DNA of 52,500 nucleotides from Prorocentrum cordatum (taxonomy: Eukaryota > Sar > Dinophyceae > Prorocentrales > Prorocentraceae): positions 1-52,500 of the forward strand of contig CAUYUJ010020597.1 in assembly GCA_963575745.1 (NCBI GenBank). Direction: 5' to 3'. A program made the position numbers and the translations under genes. How positions within the stretch are numbered: position 1 is the first letter of the stretch; each line of letters opens with the position of its first letter. The notes below the pieces were generated by a model, which ran no database searches, was not told where the DNA came from, and saw only the letters and a list, made by a program, of their open reading frames with translations. Of the stretch, positions 9,716 to 20,479 are shown one piece after another.

Positions 9716-11119
9716 TTGAGACCGCCATCGGACGCTTCCGGTGTGTGAATTTATAACATGTCGTGCATATTTTGATATTTATCCGACATTCACTCTTCAT
9801 ATCATTAATGAAATCAGGGGTCGGACAGTTTCAAGGCGGTTCAAGCGCGCACGGGGCCGCCGCCGAGCGGATGAGGCCGCCGCCATGGCGCCGCGATCCA
9901 AGCGGTGCAGAATTTTAGTCAGCTTTTTGACCTGCGGCGGCGGTTCGACGTGCGTACAGCGCCAGATGTGACTGATGTGAGTTGTTGTTGTTGATCTGAT
10001 GTGTGTTCAAATTTTTCCATGCGAGAAGTGCAGAATTACGTTCCCATTTTCTTCTCCGATTGTATTGTTGTTGCTGCTGTCGGTGCTTCCTGTGTCGAAG
10101 CTGTCGTTGCTGTTGGCGGTGTTGTCGTCGCCGGAGTCGTCGTTGTTGGTCATGCTGTCGTTGTCTGGATTGTTTTCGGCGGGGGCTCTGGCTGGCTCTG
10201 CGTGACCTGCTCCGTCTGCTTTCTGTTGCTGGGGGCTGCTAGTCCCCCTTCGCTCGCCGCCGACTCATAGCAGTTCCCGCCCACTTTGAAAAGGAGTCGC
10301 TGTCGATGCCGCCGCGGGCGTCGTCTATTTGAGAGAGAGAGGGCCGCCTGCCCAACAGCGGCCGCTGTAGGTTTTGGTCAGCAAATGCTGTTGGGCACCG
10401 TGCCCATTTTTCCCGTGCCCACTTCGGGCGTGCGGAAGAGAGGTGCCAGGTGCGCTGGCGGAAGGTCGGCGAAAGGCCGCGGAAGCAAAAGTGGAACGTC
10501 AGCACTTCTGGTTTCAGGGTTTCTGGAATCATCGACATGTGCCCTAGTCAGTGCAAGTGCGTCTTAGTCTAATTACCTGATCGTTTTTCGAGACAAGCGT
10601 TGCGTCTGCGGGATTGCGAATCCAGTAGTTGTGAAGGTTAGCGAGTGTGTAAGTATACTCCAGCCTCAACGTGAGGCTGTGTGGGCTTGTTCAATGTTGG
10701 CTTGCTGGCTTTAGGTGCACTCTCATGCCTGATGTAGCTCTCGCCACTAGCAAACCATGTATGCAAGCTGACATGCTTTGCTTGAAACGACTTTCGCACT
10801 TTTGTCAAGCCGTTCGCTGCTTCGCCTTTCGACTGATCCCTGGGATATCAGATGGGCGAGCATGGCTGCCATGTTCGCGCTGCTGATCGCTCCACCTGGT
10901 TTCAGTGAGTCATCGACGCAGTGGTAGCGGCGTGATGAAATTCAATGTGGCAGGATTTCAATAATGCGAATCGTTCGAGTCATACAAGACCACGTCTTGT
11001 TGAAGGTCTTCGCTCGCTCACAGCTTTGAATAAGGGGGTCGATGGGTCCGCGCTGCATTCGTGATGCTTCGCCCATCCCCACCAACCCATCCAAAAACAA
11101 CCACCATGCGAGTTGCCCT
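9716..11119. other. no recognised gene
   Basis: The stretch includes a degenerate tgttgttg/gctgtcg region (10050-10200). The remainder appears unique. ORFs up to 99 codons show no motifs. Confidence 0.45.
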
Positions 11120-12200
11120 GATCAGTTTTGGGGCCATTTTGGAAGCCTTCGGGGCCCTCTTGGGGCTCTCTTGGGGCCAAGGGGCCGCTAGGTCCCACGC
11201 TGGTGGTTGTCTGGTGGTGGCATCGGCCGAGCGGGTGGGCGCGCCTGCACGGCTCACTGCCTGCGAGGAGAGCGCTCTTTCTTCCGCCCCCCTTTATCCC
11301 CTCGCCGCCGCCTTGCGGACCCGATCGTCCGTCTCCCGGCCTTGCGCCAGGGCTGGCGGCAACGGCTTGCGGTCGGCTGTTCGCCGAGCAGCGCGCCTTT
11401 CGCGGCCCCTTGTGCTCGGTAGCAAATCATGGGAGCCGGGTATACCCTTTCAATTCCGTCTTTAGCGTCGACTAGCGTAGATTAGCGTCTGGGAATCGAT
11501 GGAATAGCGACGATTTAGCGTCGGTTAGCGTCGATTGAGCGTCGATTAGGGTCGATTAGCGTCGATTCGCAATAGCCGACAAGATGGTATGGGAGGCTCC
11601 CAAGAGTTGCCACCGAACTTGTGGGAGTCTGTCTGGGTTCAGTGGCCCTTCTGGGCTTTTGTCTGCCTAGACTGGCTTTCTCGCTGCAGCGGCGGGTTCG
11701 CTGATTTTTCTATTACGTTTTCCAGCGGCCAGGACGAAGGCATCCTGATGCTCGGCATCTGGTGCGTGAGGCCTTGGAGGCGTTCATGGGGCCATCCTGG
11801 AGGCCATCAATCAAAAAGGGGGCGCCTCTCAGGCCCCTCTTCGGGCGCTCTTGGGGCGCTCTTGAACGCTCTTGGTGCGGTCTTGGGCCCCTCCTTCTTG
11901 GGGCTCTCTCGGGCCATATTGGAGCCAGCTCGAGGCCTCAAAAGCCCATCGGAAGCGAAAGGGCGAGAAGGCACAAAACATTGGGTTCACCTAGGTTTTT
12001 ATAAGGATTTTGGCTTCTGGGAGGGGGTCCTTGGGAGGTTCCGTGGCGTGGCCACTTGGGGCGTTCTTTGGGACTCTTCGATGTATGTTGGGGGTTATCT
12101 TGAAACATCCTGAAAACATTGTGCGATCTTGGATGCCATTTTAGGTTATCTGGGGCCCTCTTGGGGCCGTCTTGTGCCATTTTGGACGCCCTGATCGCTT
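11120..12200. repeat. degenerate CTTGGGGCC array with embedded GCGTCGATTA repeats
   Basis: The stretches 11125-11190 and 11780-12180 contain ttggggcc/gccctcttggggc units, as do the arrays at 20480, 38330 and 42700. Between them, 11462-11575 is a tandem of gattagcgtc / ttagcgtcga decamers, also found at 18836-18940. No gene is visible. Confidence 0.65.
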
Positions 12201-13319
12201 GTGACCGGGCCCGCGGAAGGATGTTGGAACAACTGATGCGCTAAATCACTTACACCCAAATGGCTGCTCAGATTGTATGAAAGGTTGTGAGCACCAAGCG
12301 GAATCTTTAAGTCTTCGAGCCCTCATCCTTTGCTCGTGTTGTGTGCCCGACACTTGCATTCGTTACAAGGGCGCAGTACGCTGTCCTAGGTATTCTGCAG
12401 GTGATCAATGTCAATCCCCAGCTTGGGCTCTTCAGCAGAGGTTCGCATTTTGTGACCTGTAGGTTGAAGCTGGAGAATATGCCTGTTCGTTCAGTAGGCG
12501 TGATGCTGACCATCGCCCACCTCGGCGAGGCGATTTTTCTCTTCTCACCATGTTCCACTTCTCCCCCCCCGCATGCCCATTCGTTTGGAAGGCATCGTCA
12601 TTCATATGTCTTTGCGTGGATGCCTTCTGGCGCTGGTTCATTTCGGCACGCCCTTCACACGTTTCGTGGCAACGTATGGAGTTCCACCGAAGGCCCCAGC
12701 GGCAGCGCCCGCATGCGGTTCCCCGCTCCACACAGTTCGTAAAGGTTCCGTCGTGGCGCCGTGCAAGTAGCCCACGATGTTTCACGCCGCAGTTGTCGGC
12801 AATCCGTGGCGGTTGACGGTAAACGAGCCAGCTGGCTTGCCCGCCGGGCCCAGTGCCGTGTGGAGTCACGAGGGGCGGATGAGCTAGTGGCTGAGCCAAT
12901 GGAGCCAGAGCATGATAATGCAGCGCCGTGGCTGGGCGCAAGCGGAGTGCGCCACCGCGCCAGACGGCAGTCGGTCGCTTCTCGGGGCGTCGGTTTCATC
13001 GGAGTCGGGCACGAAGGGGCGCGATGAGCAGCTGGTTCGTCGCATGGCGGCTGCCCACGGGGTCCTGGAGGAGTGGCGATTCGGCTTCGACGTTTGCTTC
13101 GGATCTGGGTGCAAGCCGAAGGATGCCGTGCTCGCCATGGTGGCGGTCCTCCGTCGGGCCATTCAGGAGGTGGAGGGCGTCTGCGGGGAGCCAGCAGGAG
13201 CTCGAGAAGGGGGAGCGCCTGCAGGGTTCAGCCTGGGGCAGGGAGCCCGCTCGTGGCGGGCCCGGGCTGGCGAGGTCGGTGTGCTCGCCGCGCGGGTCAC
13301 AGACCATCACCAGCAGGAG
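12201..13319. other. upstream region of the cyclin retrogene, no gene recognised
   Basis: Several overlapping ORFs are open on both strands, including a plus-strand frame from 12912 that runs into the retrogene, but none has a recognisable domain. The SL relic at 13320 marks the start of the reverse-transcribed copy, so the upstream frame is probably not part of the same protein. Confidence 0.5.
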
Positions 13320-13341
13320 TCCGTAGCCATTTTGGCTCAAG
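13320..13341 (+). other. relict dinoflagellate spliced-leader sequence
   Basis: All 22 positions match the conserved dinoflagellate spliced leader (starts tccgtagcc, ends ggctcaag). In living cells this leader is added to mRNAs by trans-splicing and is not genomically encoded next to protein genes. Its presence immediately upstream of a coding region is the known footprint of reverse transcription of a mature mRNA and reinsertion. It also fixes the strand and the approximate 5' end of the copied mRNA. Confidence 0.95.
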
Positions 13342-13456
13342 CCCTCGGCGCCCGCCTCGCTGCCCTCCGCCGGGGGCCGACGACGAAGCAGGGGGCGACC
13401 GGCGGCGGCCGACGAGACGCCCCCAGGCCGGGCCGCAGGGGCTGCGAGGCCCCCAG

Positions 13457-14242
13457 ATGTGCAGCAGCCCCAGCACCACGGCCTCGACGGGGAGCGCCCA
13501 GGACACGCCCGCGAGGCTGGGCGTGGCCTCGTGCAGGAAGCACTGCGACGCCGCGGGGCTATACGGCAAGGGCTCCGCCGGCCACCCACCGGGCGTGCAC
13601 CGCGTGCGGGCCGGTGGGCCGAGGGCCCCGCCAGCAGGCAGGGGGCCAGCGGCCGCCTCCGTCGCCCCTGGGCTCGTGGAGCGCGTCGCGGAGGCCATGG
13701 AGGGGGCCATCCGGAGCAGTGCGAGCCAGCAGGCGAGGGCCTCCACTCTGAGCGTCTTCGACAGCTCGGAGGTGCCGCCCATACCCCTGCGCGAGTACCT
13801 GCGCCGGCTGCGGGCCACCTTCCGCTGCGGCGACGCGGCCTTCGTCAGTGCCCTGGTGATCATGGACCGATTCCTCGAGGGGCCCAGCACGGTCGCAAGC
13901 GCCCGCCGCAGCAGCCAGGAGAAGGGACGCCTGACGGAGCTGAACGCCCACCGCCTCTTCCTCGCGTGCCTCGTCCTAGCGGTGAAGTACAGCGAGGACC
14001 TCACCTACGGGAACTCGCACTACGCAAAGGCGGGCGGAGTACGCCTCAGAGAGGTCAACCGGCTCGAGCGTTGCCTCCTGATCGCGTTGGACTACAATCT
14101 TCGCGTGCAGCCCGAGCAGTTCCGCCTGTACGAACAGGCTCTGCGGTTTGGGCTGGAGGACCACCTGGCCGCCAGCGGCACCTCCCACGCTGCAGCATGG
14201 GCGTCGGCCCGTGCCTGGAACTGTCCAGGGCATGGGGACTGA
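13457..14242 (+). CDS. PHO80-type/P-type cyclin, intronless retrogene
   Basis: Encodes a 261-residue cyclin, the regulatory partner of a cyclin-dependent kinase. The start is the first ATG after the SL relic and leaves a 115-nt leader. Residues 1-75 are a low-complexity Gly/Ala/Pro-rich tail. The cyclin box spans about 97-230: FDSSEVPPIPLREYLRRL, then VSALVIMDRFL (133-140 region), LTELNAHRLFLACLVLAVKY (159-178) and HYAKAGGVRLREVNRLE (188-204). The AKxGGVxLxExNxLE signature is typical of the PHO80/cyclin-P family rather than A- or B-type cyclins. These cyclins act in nutrient or phosphate signalling in yeast and plants. Codons strongly favour G/C at third positions, as in dinoflagellate genes. 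No intron is needed to read the box. There is no poly(A) relic downstream. Whether this copy is expressed cannot be seen, but the box is intact. Confidence 0.88.
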   Translation: MCSSPSTTASTGSAQDTPARLGVASCRKHCDAAGLYGKGSAGHPPGVHRVRAGGPRAPPAGRGPAAASVAPGLVERVAEAMEGAIRSSASQQARASTLSVFDSSEVPPIPLREYLRRLRATFRCGDAAFVSALVIMDRFLEGPSTVASARRSSQEKGRLTELNAHRLFLACLVLAVKYSEDLTYGNSHYAKAGGVRLREVNRLERCLLIALDYNLRVQPEQFRLYEQALRFGLEDHLAASGTSHAAAWASARAWNCPGHGD

Positions 14243-14994
14243 GCCGAGCCATCTCGGCGCCGCCGCAGAGCCCGGCTGCCGCTCCCTGCAGGGGTAACAC
14301 GGCACTCTGAGGTGAAGCTGCGGCGGCAGGCGTCGGGCGACGCCAAAGGACCACCTCACCGATCCAGGCCGCGTCCCAGGCTTTTCCCAGCCTTCCGCCC
14401 CGCGGAGCGGAGCGACACGCTGTTCGTTTGCAAGGCATGGCAATGGTGTGTCGCCGTGGCCGGCGCCGCGACGCGCCAAGTAAACGTTCCCGACCGTAGA
14501 CACCCATCTTCCAAGGGAGGAAAGCCCACCCCGACCCTAACACCTGGTGTTTGCTAGGAGGCCCCGGGCGTTTCCGAAACAGCCCTGTCCTGTTCGGCTC
14601 CTTCTTTGGGTGCGTCTGCCAAGCGGCTTCGCTTGTCGGGGTGCTTATCCTGAGGGTATTTTATCTGCTCTTGCGCACGAGGCGGGCATGAAGAGGGCAC
14701 ACGAGTTCACGGGGGCAGGGGGCCGACGGACAATCAGGCAGAGGGGCAGCGGGGCAAAGAGGCAGCGGGGCAGTCGGCCAGGAATGATTCGGAGGGCACC
14801 GGCCACGCACCCGCACCGATCCTGGCAAGGCCGATCCCTGGGCCCAGGATCGGTGGCTTGCCCATGCAGGCGCCTACATCCATCCCCGCCGGCCCGCTCC
14901 TTGCCGGGGCGATCCTGGCCGGGCCGATCCCTGGCTGGACCCTGGAGGCGTGCACATCAATCCTGGGCACGGGATTGGCCAGGCAAGGGTCAGG
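14243..14994. other. 3' flank of the retrogene, no gene recognised
   Basis: GC-rich sequence with short direct repeats (ggcagcggggca near 14743-14775; gatccctgg near 14828-14935). No poly(A) tract or target duplication matching the 5' flank was recognised. Confidence 0.45.
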
Positions 14995-15270
14995 AGGGGA
15001 AGAAACACACACAGGCACAATGAATCGCCGATTCTCCGGAAGCTGTGCAAAAATGTGGGACGTGTGGGGGGGAGGGAAGACAAAAAACCCATACATACAC
15101 ACATATAACTATATATATATATATATAGTTATACATATATATAACTATATATATATATATCTATATCTATATCTATATCTATATCTATATCTATATCTAT
15201 ATCTATATCTATATCTATATCTATATCTATATCTATATCTATATCTATATCTATATCTATATCTATATCT

Positions 15271-15301
<31 letters not shown>

Positions 15302-15370
15302 TAGAGGAAGAGATGAGGAATCTTTTGATTTGTGTGTGCTGATTTTTGTGTGCCCTGGGGCCCCTTCCAG
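14995..15370. repeat. dispersed repeat copy 2 with an expanded TATCTA microsatellite
   Basis: The outer parts match 2345-2515. Inside, about 15100-15302 is an (AT)n stretch and a long, nearly perfect hexamer array (tatatc)n of some 24 units. The expansion replaces the central part of copy 1. Confidence 0.75.
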
Positions 15371-15478
15371 AGATCGGTGGTGTGGTCCGTCGACGGCGCC
15401 CTCGAGGCGGCCCGGCGCTCGAGGCCGGCGCCCCGCCCCTCGCCGGGTGCACCCGCCGGGCGCCCGCCCAGCGTTACG

Positions 15479-15761
15479 TCGGGCGTGTCCCCCTGCAGAG
15501 GGGATTTTCGACGAAAAAGGAATGATACGCCCAAAATACCCCCCAAAGGTCAAACAAAAATCCAGAACTTATTCAAACATACTTCCCAAATACCCCCAAA
15601 AATGAGCAATACCCCCAAAGTACCCCCAAAATGCTCCCCGAAAGGTCAAAAGATATGCAGAACATAGTCCCCAGACTATTCTTTGAACTATTTTTGGAGT
15701 GTTTTTTGGGTATTATTTTTTGTTTTTCGTCGAGAATCCCTCTGTGGGGGGACATGCCCGA
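15479..15761. mobile_element. 283-bp element with long terminal inverted repeats (MITE-like)
   Basis: The left end tcgggcgtgtccccctgcag, then aggggattttcgacgaaaaa, pairs with the right end tttttcgtcgagaatccctc, then tgtggggggacatgcccga. Complementarity continues inward (cccaaaataccccccaaa versus ttttttgggtatt). The centre carries repeated aatacccccaaa phrases. There is no ORF of note and no clear target duplication. Confidence 0.82.
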
Positions 15762-15857
15762 CTTGAGCCCAGCGCGGCGGCGGCCACCCCTGCAGGCCAT
15801 CAGCCAGGGGACGTTCTGGCCCGCCGCGCCGCGCGCGAGCCGCTCGCGCCGGGGGGC

Positions 15858-16016
15858 AGGAGGAGGAGGGGGAGGAGGAGGAGGAGGATAGGGAGGAGGA
15901 GGAGGAGGAGGAGGAGGAGGGGGAGGAGGAGGAGGAGGAGGAGGGGGAGGAGGAGGGGGAGGAGGAGGAGTGGAGGGCCGGGGGTCCGAGGAGGAGGAGG
16001 AGGAGGAGTAGGAGGA
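15858..16016. repeat. GGA microsatellite
   Basis: Interrupted (GGA)n, purines on the plus strand. ORFs across it are poly-Gly, poly-Arg or poly-Glu artefacts. Confidence 0.9.
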
Positions 16017-16735
16017 GGTACCCATACTGCTACGCTTCCCTCGTTTTCGCCTTCTTGGGCCTCCCGGGAGGCCCTCGCTGCCACTGCTGGATTCGCCACG
16101 AAGTTCTGGGCACAACGCACCCCAGGAGAGGTCTTGGGGAGTAGCGATATCGGTACCTTTTTGGTTTCCTCAGGGGGGCGGGATCTGACCGCCTCGCCGA
16201 TCTGGCCAGGCATACCCTGGGTCCCTATGGTGGGCTCGGCCAGGATTGGGGAGGTGGTCAGTGGGGCGACGTAAGAGAAAACAAGGGGTTCGGCTGCCGG
16301 GACATTCGCGCGCAAGCTGCCCGCGTAAGGTCGCGCGCAAAAGCGCCCTCGTTTCCAATGTGGCGTGCCGCGCTGGCGGCCCGCGTAAGCCACCGCGTTT
16401 GGCCGCTATGCCATCTCGCGTACAGTGGAGACCCATGCCAAGAGACACCCCGCTTGCCTCCAAGGTGCCCTGGGTTTCTTGGGTCTCGATGGTTCTGCTA
16501 TGGAAAACGCGTGGGTGCCCTGGGGTCACAGGATTGGGTTTCTTGTGGGAGATTTCTTGTGGTCGAGCCCCTACTGTAAGCCAACGCGTGAGGTCGCTTT
16601 GTCATCTCGCGTAAGGCCCGCTTCGGTTCATCGCCATTTCCCCATTTTTTGAGGATCACTGCCCGGCATGAGCTTCGTGAGCACGGTCGGAAACTTTTGG
16701 ATATGGCGTCACTCCGCCGGTTCTGGCCCCTCCCC
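16017..16735. other. no recognised gene
   Basis: Unique-looking sequence with repeated cgcgtaag phrases (16324, 16382, 16611). No domain-bearing ORF. Confidence 0.4.
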
Positions 16736-16999
16736 CTCCTCCTCCTCCTCCTCCTCCTCTCTCCTCCTCCTCCTCCTCCCTCCTCCTCCTCCTCCTCCTC
16801 CTCCTCCTCCTCTCATCCTCCTCCTCCTCCTCCTCCTCCTCCTCCTCCTCCTCCTCCTCCTCCTCTCCTCCTCCTCTCCTCCTCCTCCTCCTCTCCTCCT
16901 CCTCCTCCTCCTCCCTCCTCCTCCTCCTCCTCCTCCTCCTCCTCCTCCTCCTCCTCCTCCTCCTCCTCCTCCTCCTCCTCCTCCTCCTCCTCCTCCTCC
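16736..16999. repeat. TCC microsatellite
   Basis: About 260 bp of (TCC)n with a few phase slips. It is the only large tract of this class in the window with pyrimidines on the plus strand. Confidence 0.92.
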
Positions 17000-17146
17000 A
17001 CTTCCCCGCCCCCAGGCCTCGGCGTCCGAGCCTCTCCGAGCTCTTCGCCCCGCGGCGCGGAGCGACGCGCTCTCCGCTCTCGGGGCGCAGCGCGCCGCCG
17101 GAACCGCTAGGGCGACACGACGCGGCTCGAGAAAGACAAAAGTTTC

Positions 17147-17314
17147 GGGGGTGGACAGAGCCCCCAACAGTGACACGTCGATGAGTGAATGGTCCGTTTT
17201 CGGTTCTCGAGATGGCGCCGTGGCCGTCACTTTCCAGGCATGCGCCCGCCAGGTTTGGGCCTCGGGTCGTTTTCACGAAACCACGCTTTGCTAAAGGGCG
17301 GTCTGTCCATCCCC
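17147..17314. mobile_element. small inverted-repeat element (MITE-like), copy 2
   Basis: Ends gggggtggacagagcccc and ggtctgtccatcccc. The interior closely follows the copy at 2981 (caacagtgacacgtcgatga, ggtccgttttcggttctcga, gtttgggcctcgggtcg). It is full length at 168 bp. Confidence 0.78.
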
Positions 17315-17526
17315 AGTGCATGCACGCATACGCTTTCGGCGGTCCGCTCGGGTTTCCTGGAGCTGCGCTGGAGCCGGAGGCGGCGCCAGAGGCGCCGCCC
17401 CGCGGGGCATCTGTTCATGCTTGTGCCCGGGGCCGATCCCGAGGCCCCCGGGGACCGGCAGGCTCATGCCTGTGCCGCTTTCGATGCTCGAGCTGTGCCG
17501 AAGTTCTCGACCGCAGTCCCGGTGTC

Positions 17527-17684
17527 AATAGGGGGCCACATGCGAACCCTACCCCTACCCCCCACGACTTCTGGGGGGGAGGGTGGGGTTCACTTCGCAT
17601 GGGAGCTCCCGAACGAAGTGAACCCCACCCTCTCCCTCAGAAATCGTGGGTGGTAGGGGTAGTGTTCGCATGTGGCCCCCTATT
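17527..17684. repeat. 158-bp palindrome
   Basis: The left arm from aatagggggccacatgcgaa and right arm ending ttcgcatgtggccccctatt are reverse complements. Inner arms ggtggggttcacttcg and cgaagtgaaccccacc flank the centre near 17603-17612 (gggagctccc). Mismatches are few. No coding content was recognised. Confidence 0.88.
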
Positions 17685-17956
17685 CAAGGGAGGGAGAGCC
17701 ACCCGGACCCGACAATGGACGTTCACGAAGCGGCCCTGGGCGTTGACTGACCAGCCCCGCCCTGTTCGATGCTATCCTTGCGTGCGCTTGCTGACCGGCT
17801 TCGCTTGGTCGGGGTGCTTATTGCGGGTGGATCTTCTGCCCCCTACAGCAGGAGCTCTTCGCACTGCTGCTGGGGCGCCAGGGAGGTCGGGCGAAGCCCC
17901 GCCGACAGCCGCCCCCCCACCCCCAGTGCTCGGCACCGGCGCCGCCTCTCAGGCGG

Positions 17957-18044
17957 AGGAGGAGGAGGAGGAGGAGGAGGAGGAGGAGGAGGAGGAGGAG
18001 GAGGAGGAGGAGGAGGAGGAGGAGGAGGAGGAGGAGGAGGAGGA
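17957..18044. repeat. GGA microsatellite
   Basis: A nearly pure (GGA)n tract. Confidence 0.92.
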
Positions 18045-18242
18045 AAAGGCGAGGGGGTGCCGTTCGGGAAGACGTACGGTAGAGGGAAGCAATGAGTGGA
18101 CACTCCCCCGCTCCCCCGGATTCAAAGTTGGCACGCGCGGGGCAGGCTGCGGTCGAAGTGCGGCTCATTCAACCCCCCGCCAGCGTGGATCATGGGGGGG
18201 GGCATTGGCAGATGAATGCGGCACGAGTGTTCGCTGATTTCT

Positions 18243-18425
18243 TCCGAGGCCTGCAGGACAGGAGTTGCGAACATGGATTGAGGCAACGTGGATTCGCGAC
18301 GGGCCCCGCGTCCATGCAGAATCGACGCGCTCCGTCGCCAGGTGAGGCGGCACTGGCTTCATTTTTTGGGGGTGCCTTCCTCGGTCCATGGATCTGGCGC
18401 CCGCGCGGCAGACCCATGGATCCCT
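18243..18425. repeat. dispersed repeat, diverged copy
   Basis: Shares gcgaacatggatt, acgtggattcgcgacggg, gaggcggcactgg and cagacccatggatc, in that order, with 19157-19334. It appears to be an older copy. Confidence 0.6.
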
Positions 18426-18835
18426 TCCCTGGGTTTCTTGATGGGCCTCGCCTCGTCGTCGCGCCGCGACGGGGGTCGGAGCGCCTTCGGCGCGCGGTGG
18501 CTGCCCGCGACGTGGGTCGATGTGGGGCTGTCGGCGGGGGTGGCGCCCCCCCGACGTTTGTTCAGAAACTCGGAGCACGCAATCCATGTCAGCGTGCGCC
18601 CGAGAGTTGGCTGGGACTCGGTTTGCCAACGCTTGTTGACGACCCCGTGTTGGATTTTGACGGTCCAGCTTCCGTGGGATGCATCAAATTTCAGACTGGG
18701 CCTCGTCACTTTCCCGACGGCCCCGTCGTCGGGCCGACCGGAGCCCCCCGGACCCGAGTCTTGCGTCTCCCCGACCTGTGGGGGTGCGGGGATGTGGAGG
18801 TCCCGTGGCACAGGACCTCGCAGTTCCATCTTTAG

Positions 18836-18940
18836 AGTGCGTTAGCGCGCGGTAGCGGCGGTAATCGATGAGAAAGCGGCGGTTTAGCGTCGGCTAGCCT
18901 CGATTTAGCGTCGACTAGCCTCGATTAGCCGAGGGGGCGC
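18836..18940. repeat. GCGTCGATTAG decamer repeat
   Basis: Tandem phrases ttagcgtcggctagcctcga and tttagcgtcgactagcctcg, the same motif as 11462-11575. Confidence 0.7.
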
Positions 18941-19046
18941 CGTGGGTCGAAGAAGAAGCATCTGCATAAGCTTGACGGTAGACGCGGATTTCTTGGATCG
19001 GCGCTGGCCCCCCTGGCGGCGCCTCTGGCGCCGATCCATGGAATCC

Positions 19047-19158
19047 GAGCGGAGCTCTGTGCAGTTTTTTTGTTCCTCTAGTGGGAGCGGGGGGTGGGGA
19101 GGAGAGGGGAAGCGTGGAGAACCGAGCGGAGCTCTGTGCAGTTTTTTGTTCCTCTAGT
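19047..19158. repeat. direct duplication of a 36-bp phrase
   Basis: gagcggagctctgtgcag, a T-run and gttcctctagtg occurs at 19047-19082 and again at 19124-19158. The second copy abuts the repeat at 19157. Confidence 0.75.
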
Positions 19159-19334
19159 GTCAGGCGATCGCAAACATGGATTAAGGGGGCGTGGATTAGC
19201 GACGGGTCCCGTTTCCGTGGGAAGACGCGGATTTCCGAGGCGGCACCGGCCGCATTTTGGGGAGGATCCACGGATTTGGCGACAGCGCGCCAAACCCATG
19301 GATCGCTAATCCATGATTGCGCGCCCCCGATAGT
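19157..19334. mobile_element. short inverted-repeat element, possible MITE
   Basis: The left end (tgtcaggcgatcgcaaac, atggatta) and right end (taatccatgattgcgcgccc) are imperfect inverted repeats. The interior matches the diverged copy at 18243-18425. No ORF with a domain. Confidence 0.55.
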
Positions 19335-19849
19335 GGGACTCGGGGGATGGGGAGGAGAGGGGAGGCGCGGAGGACGGGGAGGAGAGGGGTGTCGCTTCCG
19401 ATTTTCAAGGCGGCGGGTTCTTGGCACGCGGCGCGCAGGGATAGAGAGAGAGGGTGCGCGGAGCCCCTGGCGTCTCTGCCGCCGCGGTGTCGCGGCCGCG
19501 AGGCGGCGCGGTGTTGAGAGGCATGGCATAGATATCACGGCGGCGCGGCTCGGACTCCTCCCCATTCCTCTTCCGCGCGCGCGGGTCGCCGCGAGGCTCT
19601 GGTCGCTCGGCTTCTCGTTTCGACCTCGGGTGCCGATGCATGGAGGCGGCCCGGCCTGTGTTTTGATGCCCGAGCTTCGGGCTCTCCCCGAGCTTCGGGC
19701 TCTCTTGGTCTGCAGGCGGCTTCGCGGCCGGCGCACCCCCGGCAGTGCCGCCCCTGGCGGACTTTCGAGGACATCCGAGTTCCGAGTTCCGACTTCCGCG
19801 CGTGCGGTTCTTCTCCTATCTGATCCCATTCACAATCGCGCCTTTCGTG
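19335..19849. other. no recognised gene
   Basis: GC-rich sequence with a short direct repeat (ccgagcttcgggctct at about 19670-19705). The 200-300-codon ORFs overlap on opposite strands and lack motifs. Confidence 0.45.
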
Positions 19850-20030
19850 GCTGTTGCGGAATGATTATCGAAGACGCCTGCTGTGAACCGCCGTCCCCTG
19901 CCTTTGTAGGAAGCGCCCATGTGGCGGAACGTTGTGGCCAGAGCTCGGCCAAGCTATCGGACTAAATGCTCCCCCAGCCGTTGTGGAAACCCTTCGGAGA
20001 ACACGTGGGGGAGAAAGAAGTGGAGGAGAG
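19850..20030. repeat. dispersed module X (upstream of a triplet tract)
   Basis: Contains atcgaagacgcct, gaacgttgtggccagagctc, gccaagctatcggactaa and ccgttgtggaaaccct. The same module is at 39020-39190, and in part at 36934-37020. In each case a GGA-rich tract follows directly. Confidence 0.75.
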
Positions 20031-20062
20031 GGCGGAACAAGGAGGAGGAAGAGGGGGGAGGC

Positions 20063-20472
<410 letters not shown>

Positions 20473-20479
20473 GAGGAGG

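Noticed and set aside
12912-13751. A 279-codon ORF overlapping the cyclin from upstream
   Set aside because: It runs through the SL relic and reads the cyclin sequence in another frame. No domain.
16736-18100. ORFs of poly-Pro, poly-Leu, poly-Glu and poly-Gly around GGA/TCC tracts, here and at 37-39, 42.5 and 45.5 kb
   Set aside because: The repeats lack stop codons in every frame. There are no domains and no start context.
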